Assembly: GCA_002422795.1 (NCBI GenBank)
Contig: DITJ01000058.1
Coordinates: 1-15,820 of the forward strand
DNA from: Alphaproteobacteria bacterium UBA6187
GTDB taxonomy: Bacteria; Pseudomonadota; Alphaproteobacteria; Rickettsiales; UBA6187
Direction of reading: 5' to 3'
Length of the DNA: 15,820 nucleotides
In this document: piece by piece, positions 1 through 7,307 of the stretch
How positions within the stretch are numbered: position 1 is the stretch's first letter
How the letters are laid out: every line of letters begins with the position of its first letter
Translations under genes and position numbers: made by a program
Notes under the pieces: generated by a model
The model's database searches: none
The model's input: the letters and a program-made list of their open reading frames with translations, nothing else
What the model was told of the DNA's origin: nothing

Positions 1-92
1 GCGCAAACTCGGGCCATGACGAAACAGGGGAATTATTAAGTCAAATGACTATAAAATCTGCATTTTGAATCAGAATAAGTATAGTATCTATT

Positions 93-443
93 ATGCATAA
101 AAAGAAATCCTCATATAGCTCAGGCTTGCTAGCTGAACTACTCGCAGTAACTTTATTAACCTTAAAATTCTACAGGATAATTGAACGGCGCTATAAAACC
201 AAACTGGGCGAAATTGATATTATTGCTTTGCGTGGTAAAACACTGATTTTTATAGAAGTTAAGAAACGAAGGAACCAACAGGAATTATTTGAATCTATAA
301 CAACAAAACAGCAAAAACGCATAACCAATACCGCTGAATTATTTATTGCTAAAAACCAGCATTTCCATAGCTATAAAAAAAGGTTTGATGCGATATTAAT
401 TACATCAAACCTTTTTCCTATTCATATAAAAGATGCATGGTAA
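93..443 (+). CDS. yraN: YraN/UPF0102 family endonuclease-like protein
   Basis: This 116-residue protein matches the small YraN (UPF0102) family, whose fold resembles Holliday-junction resolvases and restriction endonucleases; its cellular role is not settled. The visible family signature is Glu15 in the first helix (GLLAELL), then GEID at 39-42 and IEVKKR at 54-59, the spacing of a D/E...ExK nuclease-like site. The length is normal for the family. The ATG at 93 has no clear Shine-Dalgarno sequence. Bases 1-92 hold no gene I can assign; an open frame entering from the left edge in the same reading frame stops at 66-68 and could be the tail of an upstream gene. A 14 bp perfect inverted repeat lies within the last quarter of the coding region. 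Confidence 0.88.
   Translation: MHKKKSSYSSGLLAELLAVTLLTLKFYRIIERRYKTKLGEIDIIALRGKTLIFIEVKKRRNQQELFESITTKQQKRITNTAELFIAKNQHFHSYKKRFDAILITSNLFPIHIKDAW
377..416 (+). repeat. Perfect 14 bp inverted repeat inside the 3' end of yraN
   Basis: Arms 377-390 and 403-416 are exact reverse complements (AAAAAGGTTTGATG and its complement) around a 12-base loop. The arms lie wholly within coding sequence, and the right arm ends in five T. In shape it resembles an intrinsic terminator, but with only four G-C pairs and 27 bases of yraN still to come. It could act as a 3'-end stabiliser or early terminator. No function is shown. Confidence 0.55.
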
Positions 444-502
444 GAAAGAATTTTTAGATTCAGCTATTTTCTCAAGAACAACGTCACAAATACAAATATA
501 CC

Positions 503-566
503 CTGATTATATTACCCACTTAGGGAGAGGCCTGTGGGCTTGATAATACCACCCAGTATTAATCAG
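503..566. repeat. Multi-hairpin element between convergent yraN and ispB
   Basis: Three nested or adjacent stems can be drawn: an outer 7 bp stem (503-509 with 560-566), an inner CCCAC/GTGGG stem (515-519 with 534-538), and a small AATAC/GTATT hairpin (545-549 with 556-560, sharing one base with the outer stem). It overlaps the ispB stop codon and fills most of the gap between two convergent genes. A bidirectional transcription-end structure or a degenerate palindromic repeat are both possible. There is no strong T-run on either strand. Confidence 0.35.
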
Positions 567-1573
567 AACTCCCGCCCAACAACAAATTCAAGTATATCCA
601 GCAGTATCTGCCTTATTTCTGAATCAGGGAATATTTGCAGGGATTGGTTAGCTTTATGCGCAATATCACGGGCAACTTTTATAGTTTCATTTATTGCATC
701 GGCTTGCTGCATTAGTAAAATAGCTTTGTTGAAATTTTCCGGGTTATCGGCGGTATTTTTATCAAAGGACTCCTGCCAGAATTTCCTTTCTGCACCGGTG
801 GCATTTTTATATGCAATAATTACCGGCAATGTAACCTTTTTTTCACGGAAGTCATCACCGATATTTTTACCAAGTGTTTCCTGCTTTGCCGAATAATCAA
901 GGGCATCATCAATAATCTGGAACGCACAACCAAGATTCATGCCGTAACTGCGTAAAGAAGCAACTTCTTTTTCAGGAATTCCCGCTATAACACCACCTAT
1001 TTCACAGGCAGCAGCAAAAAGCTCTGCTGTTTTTGAATTGATAACTTCAAAATATTCAGATTCCTCAATATCAATCTTACCAGTAACTTCAAGCTGCTTC
1101 ACTTCGCCTTCAGAAATAACTCCTGATGCATGAGAAAGTACCCGGTAAACTTCCAAAGATGAAGCGCTGCCCATAAGCTCGAAAGCTTTACCAAGCAAGA
1201 AATCACCAACAAGTACGCTTTCTTTATTTCCCCATAATTTATTTGCTGTGAAAACACCACGGCGCAAATCACTTTTATCAACCACATCATCATGAAGCAG
1301 GGTTGCGGTATGGATAAATTCAACACTCGCTGCCAGATCAATATGGGCAGAGCCTTTATATCCGCACATATTTGCAGATGCCAGTGTTAACATAGGCCGC
1401 AGGCGTTTCCCTCCCGAAGCTATGGTATGCACAGATATTTCTGGGATAAGCTTTACTTTGCTTTTTATAAGGTTGTAGATAACATCATCAACCTCACTTA
1501 ACTGGGAAGATACATATGTGCGTAGCGTATCCAATGGGGTCGCTTCACTAATTTCTATCTGGGCTGCACTCAC
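563..1573 (-). CDS. ispB: Polyprenyl (probably octaprenyl) diphosphate synthase
   Basis: This trans-prenyltransferase adds isopentenyl diphosphate units to an allylic primer to make the long side chain of ubiquinone. Residues 54-60 read GGKRLRP, the first aspartate-rich motif is DDVVD at 95-99 followed by an arginine pair (SDLRRG), and the second is DDALD at 222-226. The residue five places before the first motif is Ala (HTATLLHDD); a small residue there is typical of long-chain (C40-C50) enzymes rather than farnesyl or geranylgeranyl synthases. Length (336 aa) is normal. The start is GTG, chosen because AAGGA lies about six bases upstream. It follows the lipoprotein gene on the same strand after 59 bases containing a hairpin, so the two may be co-transcribed. 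Exact chain length is inferred. Confidence 0.94.
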   Translation of the reverse strand: MSAAQIEISEATPLDTLRTYVSSQLSEVDDVIYNLIKSKVKLIPEISVHTIASGGKRLRPMLTLASANMCGYKGSAHIDLAASVEFIHTATLLHDDVVDKSDLRRGVFTANKLWGNKESVLVGDFLLGKAFELMGSASSLEVYRVLSHASGVISEGEVKQLEVTGKIDIEESEYFEVINSKTAELFAAACEIGGVIAGIPEKEVASLRSYGMNLGCAFQIIDDALDYSAKQETLGKNIGDDFREKKVTLPVIIAYKNATGAERKFWQESFDKNTADNPENFNKAILLMQQADAINETIKVARDIAHKANQSLQIFPDSEIRQILLDILEFVVGREF

Positions 1574-1597
1574 AAAAATCCTTATTAATCAGCAATT

Positions 1598-1620
1598 GGC
1601 AAGAATAGATATTCTTTGCC
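1598..1620 (-). repeat. Hairpin in the spacer between the lipoprotein gene and ispB
   Basis: GGCAAGAAT (1598-1606) pairs with ATTCTTTGCC (1611-1620) with a single bulged T and a four-base loop. On the transcribed minus strand it is not followed by a T-run, so it looks more like an intercistronic stabilising or processing hairpin than a terminator. Confidence 0.4.
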
Positions 1621-1632
1621 TATTTACAAATC

Positions 1633-2088
1633 CTATTTACTCTTCTCACCACCATCCTCTTTTGCTGCACCAGAAGCAGGAGTAGCTGATTTAAGCGCTG
1701 GAAGTGGCTGAATCTGTATAAACGGAGGTGAATTTAAACCTCCTGAAGATTTTTCAGGTATATCACTTTTTCCTCCGCAATCCATTACATCATATATACG
1801 CCCTAAATATTCAATTCGCCTACTAGCAGCTTTACTGGCTTTGTTAGCGTCTACAAAGCTTGTATACCAGCAAACCGGCATTAAGGCCTCGCCCGCGCCT
1901 ATACCCTGCTCAGCTTTTGCAAGACCTTTATAATGCTCAGCTTCATTTATTTCTAAAATCACATCTTTGCAGCTAAGTTTTTTATCAGTTTTTTGTATCT
2001 CAGTAATTACAATAGGAGTGGTGCATGTGCACGCAGAAATTATCATGAATATTCCAATTGCGGCCACATTCTTTAAAATCCGTTCCAA
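1633..2088 (-). CDS. Small hypothetical lipoprotein
   Basis: I do not recognise the family. From the preferred start the protein has 151 residues: a short basic N-terminus (MERILKN), a hydrophobic stretch, and a lipobox ISAC with the lipidated Cys at position 20, so it should be exported and anchored to a membrane. The mature part has a second cysteine two residues after the anchor, further isolated cysteines (SCKDV, PVCWY, MDCGG), and a Pro/Ala/Lys-rich low-complexity tail. The start is TTG at 2088, six bases after a strong GGAGG; a TTG two codons further upstream abuts the ribosome site and is less likely. A good promoter lies at 2127-2157. The gene is followed by ispB, which may share its transcript. 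No function can be assigned. Confidence 0.65.
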   Translation of the reverse strand: MERILKNVAAIGIFMIISACTCTTPIVITEIQKTDKKLSCKDVILEINEAEHYKGLAKAEQGIGAGEALMPVCWYTSFVDANKASKAASRRIEYLGRIYDVMDCGGKSDIPEKSSGGLNSPPFIQIQPLPALKSATPASGAAKEDGGEKSK

Positions 2089-2103
2089 AACCAACCTCCT
2101 CCC

Positions 2104-2119
2104 ATTTTATATATAAAAT
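2104..2119. repeat. Perfect 16 bp AT palindrome in the lipoprotein-gene leader
   Basis: ATTTTATATATAAAAT is an exact palindrome lying between the predicted -10 box and the ribosome-binding site of the lipoprotein gene. Position fits an operator or a leader hairpin, but A/T-only palindromes also arise by chance in DNA this AT-rich. Confidence 0.35.
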
Positions 2120-2126
2120 ACGGCGC

Positions 2127-2157
2127 ATTATACACGAATCAACAGAATATGCATCAA
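2127..2157 (-). promoter_or_regulatory. Candidate sigma-70 promoter for lipoprotein-ispB
   Basis: On the minus strand a perfect TATAAT (2127-2132) is preceded by TTGATG (2152-2157) with a 19 bp spacer, slightly long. It would start transcription near 2120, about 30 bases before the predicted TTG start. Sequence match only. Confidence 0.42.
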
Positions 2158-2229
2158 AAAATAAACATATTTTAAGATTTACACTAACTACTTTCTTATC
2201 TTTCCATGGCGCGAATTGTAGCATTTAGG

Positions 2230-3111
2230 CTAGAAACTGAATTCAGGCAATATTCCGGTAGGATATATATTATACTTATTACAAAAATCTTGCATTTTAT
2301 TGGTATCTGGCAATTGCGCATGTATAACAGCAAGCTCTTTGCCGTGTATACCCCCGGGTATTAAATAAGAATCTATGCCAAAATCCTTTGCACCTTTTAT
2401 ATCGGTTAGCATACTATCGCCAATGGCTGCAACCCTTTCTTTTGCAGGACTGCCAGCAAGCTCCATGGCTTTTAAATAAACTTGCCTGTAAGGCTTTCCA
2501 AACTGGATAACCCTTCCGCCCATCTCAATATATCTTATTGCTATAGCACCTGCACATAAAGCCCGCTTACCGCTTATACGGACTATAACTAAATCTGGAT
2601 TGGCACATATAAGCGGCAAGTTTAGTTTTATAGCTTCATCAAGGTAATGCTGTTTTTCCTCCATAGTGGAATCATCATTATCAAAACCCGTTACAATCAT
2701 GAAATCAGCATCTTTAACATCCATAACCTTTATATAATCTGTACCATCAAGAAGGCAGGCATCACGTTCCGGGCCTATTATGATAAATCGTTTACCGCTA
2801 TTACCATTAACAATAAACGGTGAACCACCAACTAAACTTTGATAAACTACTTCTCCTGAAGTTATCACCGCATCATATAATCCATCCGGTATACCAAGTT
2901 TTTGTAGCCCCTCAATTGCCTTAAATGCGCGGCGCGGAGCGTTGGATATAAATATCACTTTCTTTTCTGCTTCTTGTAAAGAAATCAAAGCTTCTGTAAT
3001 GCCCGGATAAGCTTCAATACCATCATGTATAACACCCCATAAATCTACGAATAACACATCATATTTATCAATTATTGTTGATAAACCCTGGTGTTGTAAT
3101 ATTGTGTTCAT
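2230..3111 (-). CDS. HAD superfamily class IIA hydrolase (TIGR01459 type)
   Basis: This is a probable phosphatase of the NagD/PGP-like class IIA HAD group; its substrate is unknown. Motif I is FVDLWGVIHDG (21-31): the nucleophile Asp23 is present, but the general acid/base Asp two residues on is replaced by Trp, a replacement I recall as usual in the TIGR01459 family. Motif II is FISNAP (54-59), motif III lies in FGKPYRQVY, and the Mg-binding motif IV is IGDSMLTDIKGA. The start is taken as ATG at 3111, giving 293 aa; an in-frame TTG at 3174 would add 21 residues with no ribosome site and no family resemblance. A promoter-like pair lies at 3210-3238. The neighbours give no clue to the substrate. 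Confidence 0.85.
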   Translation of the reverse strand: MNTILQHQGLSTIIDKYDVLFVDLWGVIHDGIEAYPGITEALISLQEAEKKVIFISNAPRRAFKAIEGLQKLGIPDGLYDAVITSGEVVYQSLVGGSPFIVNGNSGKRFIIIGPERDACLLDGTDYIKVMDVKDADFMIVTGFDNDDSTMEEKQHYLDEAIKLNLPLICANPDLVIVRISGKRALCAGAIAIRYIEMGGRVIQFGKPYRQVYLKAMELAGSPAKERVAAIGDSMLTDIKGAKDFGIDSYLIPGGIHGKELAVIHAQLPDTNKMQDFCNKYNIYPTGILPEFSF

Positions 3112-3209
3112 ATAATTTCTTAAGGTATCAATAAGTTTTGTTTTGAAATGGAGTTGGCCTTGTAATTTTCTCAAAAACCACAGCAGGTAATTTGATAATA
3201 TTCAGGCAC

Positions 3210-3238
3210 TCTATACATATAAAAATACGCAATAACAA
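3210..3238 (-). promoter_or_regulatory. Candidate sigma-70 promoter for the HAD hydrolase gene
   Basis: On the minus strand TTGTTA (3233-3238) and TATAGA (3210-3215) are separated by 17 bp. The implied transcript has a leader of roughly 90 bases before the ATG at 3111. It is consistent with independent transcription of the HAD gene from the membrane-protein gene upstream. Confidence 0.4.
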
Positions 3239-3282
3239 GTTTTATACTTTGCTACCTTGCAAATCTAAGATTATACTAAAAA

Positions 3283-4380
3283 TTAAAATGACTGGCTTCT
3301 ATCGAGCCTGGATTCATTTACTTTATCTGTAAAACTAGACGCTTGCCTAGGAATGGATGGTTCTATTGGTCCTTTTTCTATGTCTTTATCCACTTCAGCC
3401 ACCCTATCTCTAATTTTTAATTCCTGAGCGATTCCAGTATAATGCTTTTGCTGTTCATATAGTTTGGTTGCAGCATATTGACATACCATAGAGACCCCAG
3501 CTGAGGCATAGGCGGAGAGTAAATAAAGCCCATTACGGTCTACTCCTTCTGATAGCCCATGTTTTATGTCTGTTAAATCAACATTGGTTTCAGCGTAAAT
3601 ATTACCCCTAAGATTTGCATGTCCTTCTGCATTTCCAGTATAATCTGGGCCACTGAATTCAAATGAAAAGTCCTTTTCTTTTTGAAAGGGCTGCACAGAA
3701 GGAACAATAAAAGTATTATCTAGTGCATCCTCTCCTTTTTTAACACTATTATTAAAAGCAATATTACTTACAGCGTACATACCTGCAAGATTCGCTGCTA
3801 AATTAAAGATCTTAGTTCCTATTTTATAATAATATGCTTTGTTTTCGGCTGATTCAATTGTGTCAGAAATTTCAGCAGTTGGAGAAACAGGCACGTCTTT
3901 CTTTTTGACCAATCTTTCTAAAGCTAATCCTGCGGCGCCTAAAATGAAACCTCCGGCAAGTAGTACTGTAGAGGGTGCGGCCAAATTAGCATTTGGAAGA
4001 TCAAGTAATATTTCTTGTGAGAAAGTGCCCCCAATTGGAAAGCTCTTATCAAAATAACCACCAGTTTTAACACTACCTACGTTGTCTAAACTTGTACTAA
4101 ATTGTCCATCAATATGTATATCTGAATTTAAAGAAGTGCTGGTTGTAACGACCCTGCCATCAAGAGAATCCCACATATTTTCAAATTGTCCTTGTACTAC
4201 AGCGGAATATCCACCTACTAATATAGCAATTCTTCCTGCTCTTTGCAGGCCTGTTGCAGCAAATTGGGCTGTATTTGTACCAATGCTGATTGCATTTAAT
4301 CCTATGGTTTGAAGATAGCTATTCCAGTCCCTTTCTGCTTCTTGTGAAGGGGGGGTATAATTAGTATGTTCCTGTGTCAT
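3283..4380 (-). CDS. Unknown membrane protein with two exposed loops
   Basis: I do not recognise this 365-residue protein. No cleavable signal is visible; the N-terminal 20 residues are hydrophilic. Four hydrophobic segments can be drawn at about 50-64, 138-155, 191-209 and 286-304. Segments 1-2 and 3-4 each enclose a loop of about 75 residues rich in Gly, Thr, Ser, Asn and alternating hydrophobics, suggestive of beta structure; the connector 156-190 and the tail 305-365 are charged. This gives a two-unit plan, and segments 1 and 3 share a weak AxxxxGxxAV...F.N pattern, hinting at an internal duplication. ATG at 4380 has AAGGA eight bases upstream and a promoter-like pair at 4421-4449. Long open frame, ribosome site and promoter support a real gene; function is unknown. 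Confidence 0.75.
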   Translation of the reverse strand: MTQEHTNYTPPSQEAERDWNSYLQTIGLNAISIGTNTAQFAATGLQRAGRIAILVGGYSAVVQGQFENMWDSLDGRVVTTSTSLNSDIHIDGQFSTSLDNVGSVKTGGYFDKSFPIGGTFSQEILLDLPNANLAAPSTVLLAGGFILGAAGLALERLVKKKDVPVSPTAEISDTIESAENKAYYYKIGTKIFNLAANLAGMYAVSNIAFNNSVKKGEDALDNTFIVPSVQPFQKEKDFSFEFSGPDYTGNAEGHANLRGNIYAETNVDLTDIKHGLSEGVDRNGLYLLSAYASAGVSMVCQYAATKLYEQQKHYTGIAQELKIRDRVAEVDKDIEKGPIEPSIPRQASSFTDKVNESRLDRSQSF

Positions 4381-4745
4381 AACTAAATTCCTTATATTTA
4401 ATTGTATCTAATATAAGGATAGCATATAAATATTAAGAATTTATTACAAATTAACGATTTATTAATAAGTTAATAACTTCTTGTGAGTTAAGAAAAATGA
4501 AGGATTACCAAGGATACCAGCACATAATATTAGAAAATCCTTAACGGTGCTGTAAAACCTACCAAAAACATGTTCTTTTATACAAACATTTCGAATATTT
4601 TGTAATTCTTGTCGATATGGTCTAAAAGGTTTGGTGTGGCTATGCAAATAATGCCTTTAAAAATAAAGCAATATATTGTAGAAAAATATTGACAAAAAAG
4701 CTAAATATGGCAAAGCTCTCGTCACTTTTAAAATAAATATAGTAC
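4381..4745. other. 365 bp AT-rich gap between the divergent membrane-protein gene and metX
   Basis: No gene is supported here. The left end holds the ribosome site and promoter of the minus-strand membrane protein. A short exact palindrome AAGTTAATAACTT (4467-4479) lies just upstream of that promoter and could be an operator. A 61-codon minus-strand open frame at 4462-4647 has no ribosome site or recognisable product. The right end must contain the metX promoter; a consensus TTGACA at 4689-4694 has no convincing -10 box at normal spacing, and metX has no Shine-Dalgarno sequence. Confidence 0.5.
4421..4449 (-). promoter_or_regulatory. Candidate sigma-70 promoter for the unknown membrane protein
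   Basis: On the minus strand TTGTAA (4444-4449) and TATGCT (4421-4426) are separated by 17 bp, about 40 bases ahead of the ATG at 4380. Sequence match only, in AT-rich DNA. Confidence 0.4.
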
Positions 4746-5942
4746 ATGTCAAAAATATCAAAAACAATCACAGCCGAATTTGGCCCAAACTATAAAGAAG
4801 CAAAAATTGGCGATATTGTCATTCTTGCGCAAGATAAGCCGTTGCTGCTGGATTGCGGCAAGGAAATATCTTCATTTCCTATCGCATATAAAGCCTATGG
4901 CACGCTCAATGAAGATAAATCCAATGCTATTTTAATCTGCCATGGCCTCACAGGCGACCAGTATTTAATCGGCACTCACCCGGTAACGCGCAAGCCAGGT
5001 TGGTGGGAGGATGTTGTCGGCGAAGGAAAAATCCTTGATACTAATAAATATTTTATCATCTGCTCCAATGTGATTGGAGGCTGCATGGGCTCATTCGGGC
5101 CAAAATGCATTAACCCTGAAACCGGCAAGCCATATAATCTGGATTTTCCGGTTGTTACAATAAGCGACATGGTGCGCGCGCAGAAATTGCTTATCGAATA
5201 TTTCGGAATTGAGCAGTTATTTGCAGTGATTGGTGGCTCTATGGGCGGAATGCTCACCCTTGAATGGGCAGCAAAATATCCTGAATGCGTTTATGCAGCA
5301 GTGCCTATCGCAACGGCGGCAAAACATACTGCGCAAAATATCGCCTTCCATGAAATCGGCAGGCAGGCAATCAAGGCAGACCCTGATTGGCACGGTGGAA
5401 ATTACATAGCGCACCGCACCTTACCAAGCAAAGGTTTAGCCGTGGGGCGCATGATGGCGCATGTAACTTATCTATCTGAAAGTGGTCTTGCGCGCAAGTT
5501 TGGGCGTGGGCTTCAGGATAAGGAAAAAATTACCTATGGTTTTGATACTGATTTCCAGGTGGAAAGCTATCTGCTGCATCAGGGGCGGGCGTTTGTGAAC
5601 CGTTTCGACCCTAATTCATATTTATATATAACCAAGGCGATGGATTATTTCGACCTTGATGCTGATTATGGCGGAATGTTAGCCAACGCCTTCAAGAACA
5701 CTAAAACCCGCTTCTGCGTGATTTCATTCTCCAGCGACTGGCTGTTTCCCACTTCTGAATCAAAACACGTGGTGCACGCCCTGAATGCCTCGGTTGCGCG
5801 GGTGAGTTTTGTGGAGGTGGATACTGATAAAGGCCACGATGCATTCTTACTTGATGAACCAGAATTCTGGGAAACTTTAGATGGTTTTATGAAGGGGATA
5901 GCAGCAAGTAGGTTTGAAGATAATATACGGAAAGATACATAA
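4746..5942 (+). CDS. metX: Homoserine O-acyltransferase of the MetX family
   Basis: This alpha/beta-hydrolase-fold enzyme activates homoserine by O-acylation, the committed step of methionine synthesis. The nucleophile elbow GGSMGGM places catalytic Ser at 165; Asp331 (SSDWLFP) and His364 (DKGHDAF) complete the triad. Other family marks are CHGLTGD (65-71), GGCMGSFGP (111-119) and the GGNYIAHR stretch (217-224). Length (398 aa) is normal. Acetyl-CoA as donor is the usual assumption, but some MetX proteins use succinyl-CoA and I cannot decide this by eye. The ATG at 4746 has no ribosome site. metW, the common alphaproteobacterial partner directly downstream, is absent: the next gene is convergent gshA. 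Codon use is GC-richer than in the upstream membrane-protein gene. Confidence 0.95.
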   Translation: MSKISKTITAEFGPNYKEAKIGDIVILAQDKPLLLDCGKEISSFPIAYKAYGTLNEDKSNAILICHGLTGDQYLIGTHPVTRKPGWWEDVVGEGKILDTNKYFIICSNVIGGCMGSFGPKCINPETGKPYNLDFPVVTISDMVRAQKLLIEYFGIEQLFAVIGGSMGGMLTLEWAAKYPECVYAAVPIATAAKHTAQNIAFHEIGRQAIKADPDWHGGNYIAHRTLPSKGLAVGRMMAHVTYLSESGLARKFGRGLQDKEKITYGFDTDFQVESYLLHQGRAFVNRFDPNSYLYITKAMDYFDLDADYGGMLANAFKNTKTRFCVISFSSDWLFPTSESKHVVHALNASVARVSFVEVDTDKGHDAFLLDEPEFWETLDGFMKGIAASRFEDNIRKDT

Positions 5943-5971
5943 TAACGGTCATTCGAAAGTTAAAACACTAT

Positions 5972-5987
5972 AGCGTTTTCGCTTTTT
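5972..5987 (+). terminator. Weak candidate terminator after metX
   Basis: AGCG-TTTT-CGCT (5972-5983) followed by a T-run makes a small terminator-like hairpin about 30 bases after the metX stop. The stem has only four pairs. Confidence 0.35.
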
Positions 5988-6028
5988 AATAATCGGCATA
6001 ATTATTGAGCCAAAACGCCATACGTACA

Positions 6029-6067
6029 CACCGACAAGACAGTAGCGCGGCTATCGGTGCGGCTTTT
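6029..6067 (+). terminator. Candidate terminator between convergent metX and gshA
   Basis: CACCGA (6029-6034) pairs with TCGGTG (6054-6059), with a smaller TAGC/GCTA hairpin (6043-6053) stacked beside the right arm, followed by GCGGC and five T (6063-6067). On the plus strand this could end read-through from metX. The T-run suits only the plus direction. Confidence 0.4.
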
Positions 6068-6076
6068 TAATTTCCA

Positions 6077-7303
6077 TTATATAGAATAACTCTCAACATA
6101 ACATTCCCATGCAGCCGCATGAGCCGCAAGTTTTGCAATAAGCCCCAGTGCGCCGCATAATTCTTTATCTTGAGTGCTTTCGCAAATACTGGAGAACCCC
6201 ATTCCGGCAGCGTTAAGATTTTCCAAATTATCTTTCTGGGTATTGGTGCGATATATGCATCCGGCAGGCTCGCCGCCGATTAAATATATCATTGGCTCTG
6301 CTGTGTTTTCCCCTACCTTATCTATGGTTGGCACACCTTCTTGAATGATAACTTCAGTATTTTGCGCGCCGCCTTTTATCACATTCATTTTTTTGCGTAT
6401 ATCCCTGCCCATTTCCAGCACTTCTGCGCCGGAGCGGGCTGTCATAATACCCATACCATATGTACCCATATCAGACTTGATAAACACATAAGGGGTTTGA
6501 TCTATTCCATATTCATCATATTTTGCCTGGATATTGCCAATTAATTTATCAACTTGCGTTGCCACGCATTCAAGCCCAAGTTTCTCCTTGAAATTCACCA
6601 CTCCGCAGCGCGAGAAATAAGTTGAAATCAGCCATGGGTCTATGCCAAATACATGGGCAAAATCACGCGCCATATTGTTATATGTTTCAAAATGGGACGT
6701 TTTGCGGCGCATATACCAGCCAAATTCTACAGGAGGGGAAACAATCTGCTGCACATCCTTGAATAACTCTGGTGCGCCTGTGGTTAAATCATTGTTCAGC
6801 AGGATAAAATCCGGGGTGAAGTCGTCTTTGGTACTGATAATTCCGTTAGTTTTTATAACTGGTTTGAATGTAAGTGATAATCCTGAAGGTGTAGTAAAAT
6901 GCTCCTCTTCTCCAACTTCCGCAGTATGCAGGCTGCATAATTCCAATTCCATGCCGCTTTCACGCAATATTTGTGATAATATCCCTACATTCTCTAAATA
7001 GAATGTATTGCGCGTATGGTCTTCAGGTATAAGCAATATTTTCTTTACATCAGGATAATGCTTTGCAAAGAAAGCCTTTACCAAGGAAGCCGCCCTGCCC
7101 CGCTCATATTCATTCAAATTATTAAAACCGGCGGGAAATAAATTCGTATCAACCGGGGCAAGTTTAAAACCCGAATGGCGTAAATCAACCGAGTTATAAA
7201 AGAATGGCGGCGTGTTCTGCGATGCAGTCGCAAACCATTCATTTACCTCATCACCCCTTCTTTTGAGTAAATCTTTTAACGCAGCAATTATTGGTGAAGA
7301 CAT
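6077..7303 (-). CDS. gshA: Glutamate-cysteine ligase, proteobacterial TIGR02049 type
   Basis: This enzyme makes gamma-glutamylcysteine from glutamate, cysteine and ATP, the first step of glutathione synthesis. The protein matches the type first described from Acidithiobacillus ferrooxidans, which is not the E. coli GshA family. The most telling blocks are SVDLRHSGFKLAPVDTNLFP (38-57), EFGWYMRRKTSHF (193-205), YVFIKSDMGTYGMGI (272-286), a glycine-rich probable ATP-binding segment, and ENLNAAGMGF (361-370). The start is ATG at 7303 (408 aa) because GGAG lies seven bases upstream; an upstream in-frame start at 7369 lies inside rsmE. The ATG begins four bases after the rsmE stop, so the two genes are translationally close and probably one operon. 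The second-step enzyme gshB is not in the window. Confidence 0.9.
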   Translation of the reverse strand: MSSPIIAALKDLLKRRGDEVNEWFATASQNTPPFFYNSVDLRHSGFKLAPVDTNLFPAGFNNLNEYERGRAASLVKAFFAKHYPDVKKILLIPEDHTRNTFYLENVGILSQILRESGMELELCSLHTAEVGEEEHFTTPSGLSLTFKPVIKTNGIISTKDDFTPDFILLNNDLTTGAPELFKDVQQIVSPPVEFGWYMRRKTSHFETYNNMARDFAHVFGIDPWLISTYFSRCGVVNFKEKLGLECVATQVDKLIGNIQAKYDEYGIDQTPYVFIKSDMGTYGMGIMTARSGAEVLEMGRDIRKKMNVIKGGAQNTEVIIQEGVPTIDKVGENTAEPMIYLIGGEPAGCIYRTNTQKDNLENLNAAGMGFSSICESTQDKELCGALGLIAKLAAHAAAWECYVESYSI

Positions 7304-7307
7304 TTCA

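Noticed and set aside
444..562. Possible tRNA or small RNA gene from the GC-rich hairpins after yraN
   Set aside because: The stems do not fit a cloverleaf and there is no T-loop consensus.
3112..3174. TTG start adding 21 residues to the HAD hydrolase
   Set aside because: No ribosome site precedes it, the added residues do not resemble the family, and the ATG at 3111 gives the usual length.
4462..4647. 61-codon minus-strand open frame in the gap before metX
   Set aside because: No ribosome site, no recognisable domain, and it lies across the likely upstream region of the membrane-protein gene.
4648..4745. Possible SAM-II riboswitch ahead of metX, because AGCTAAA occurs near 4699-4706 and this class often precedes metX in alphaproteobacteria
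   Set aside because: The GC stem and the U-rich loop sequence of the class are not present; only an AT-rich CAATAT/ATATTG pairing can be drawn.
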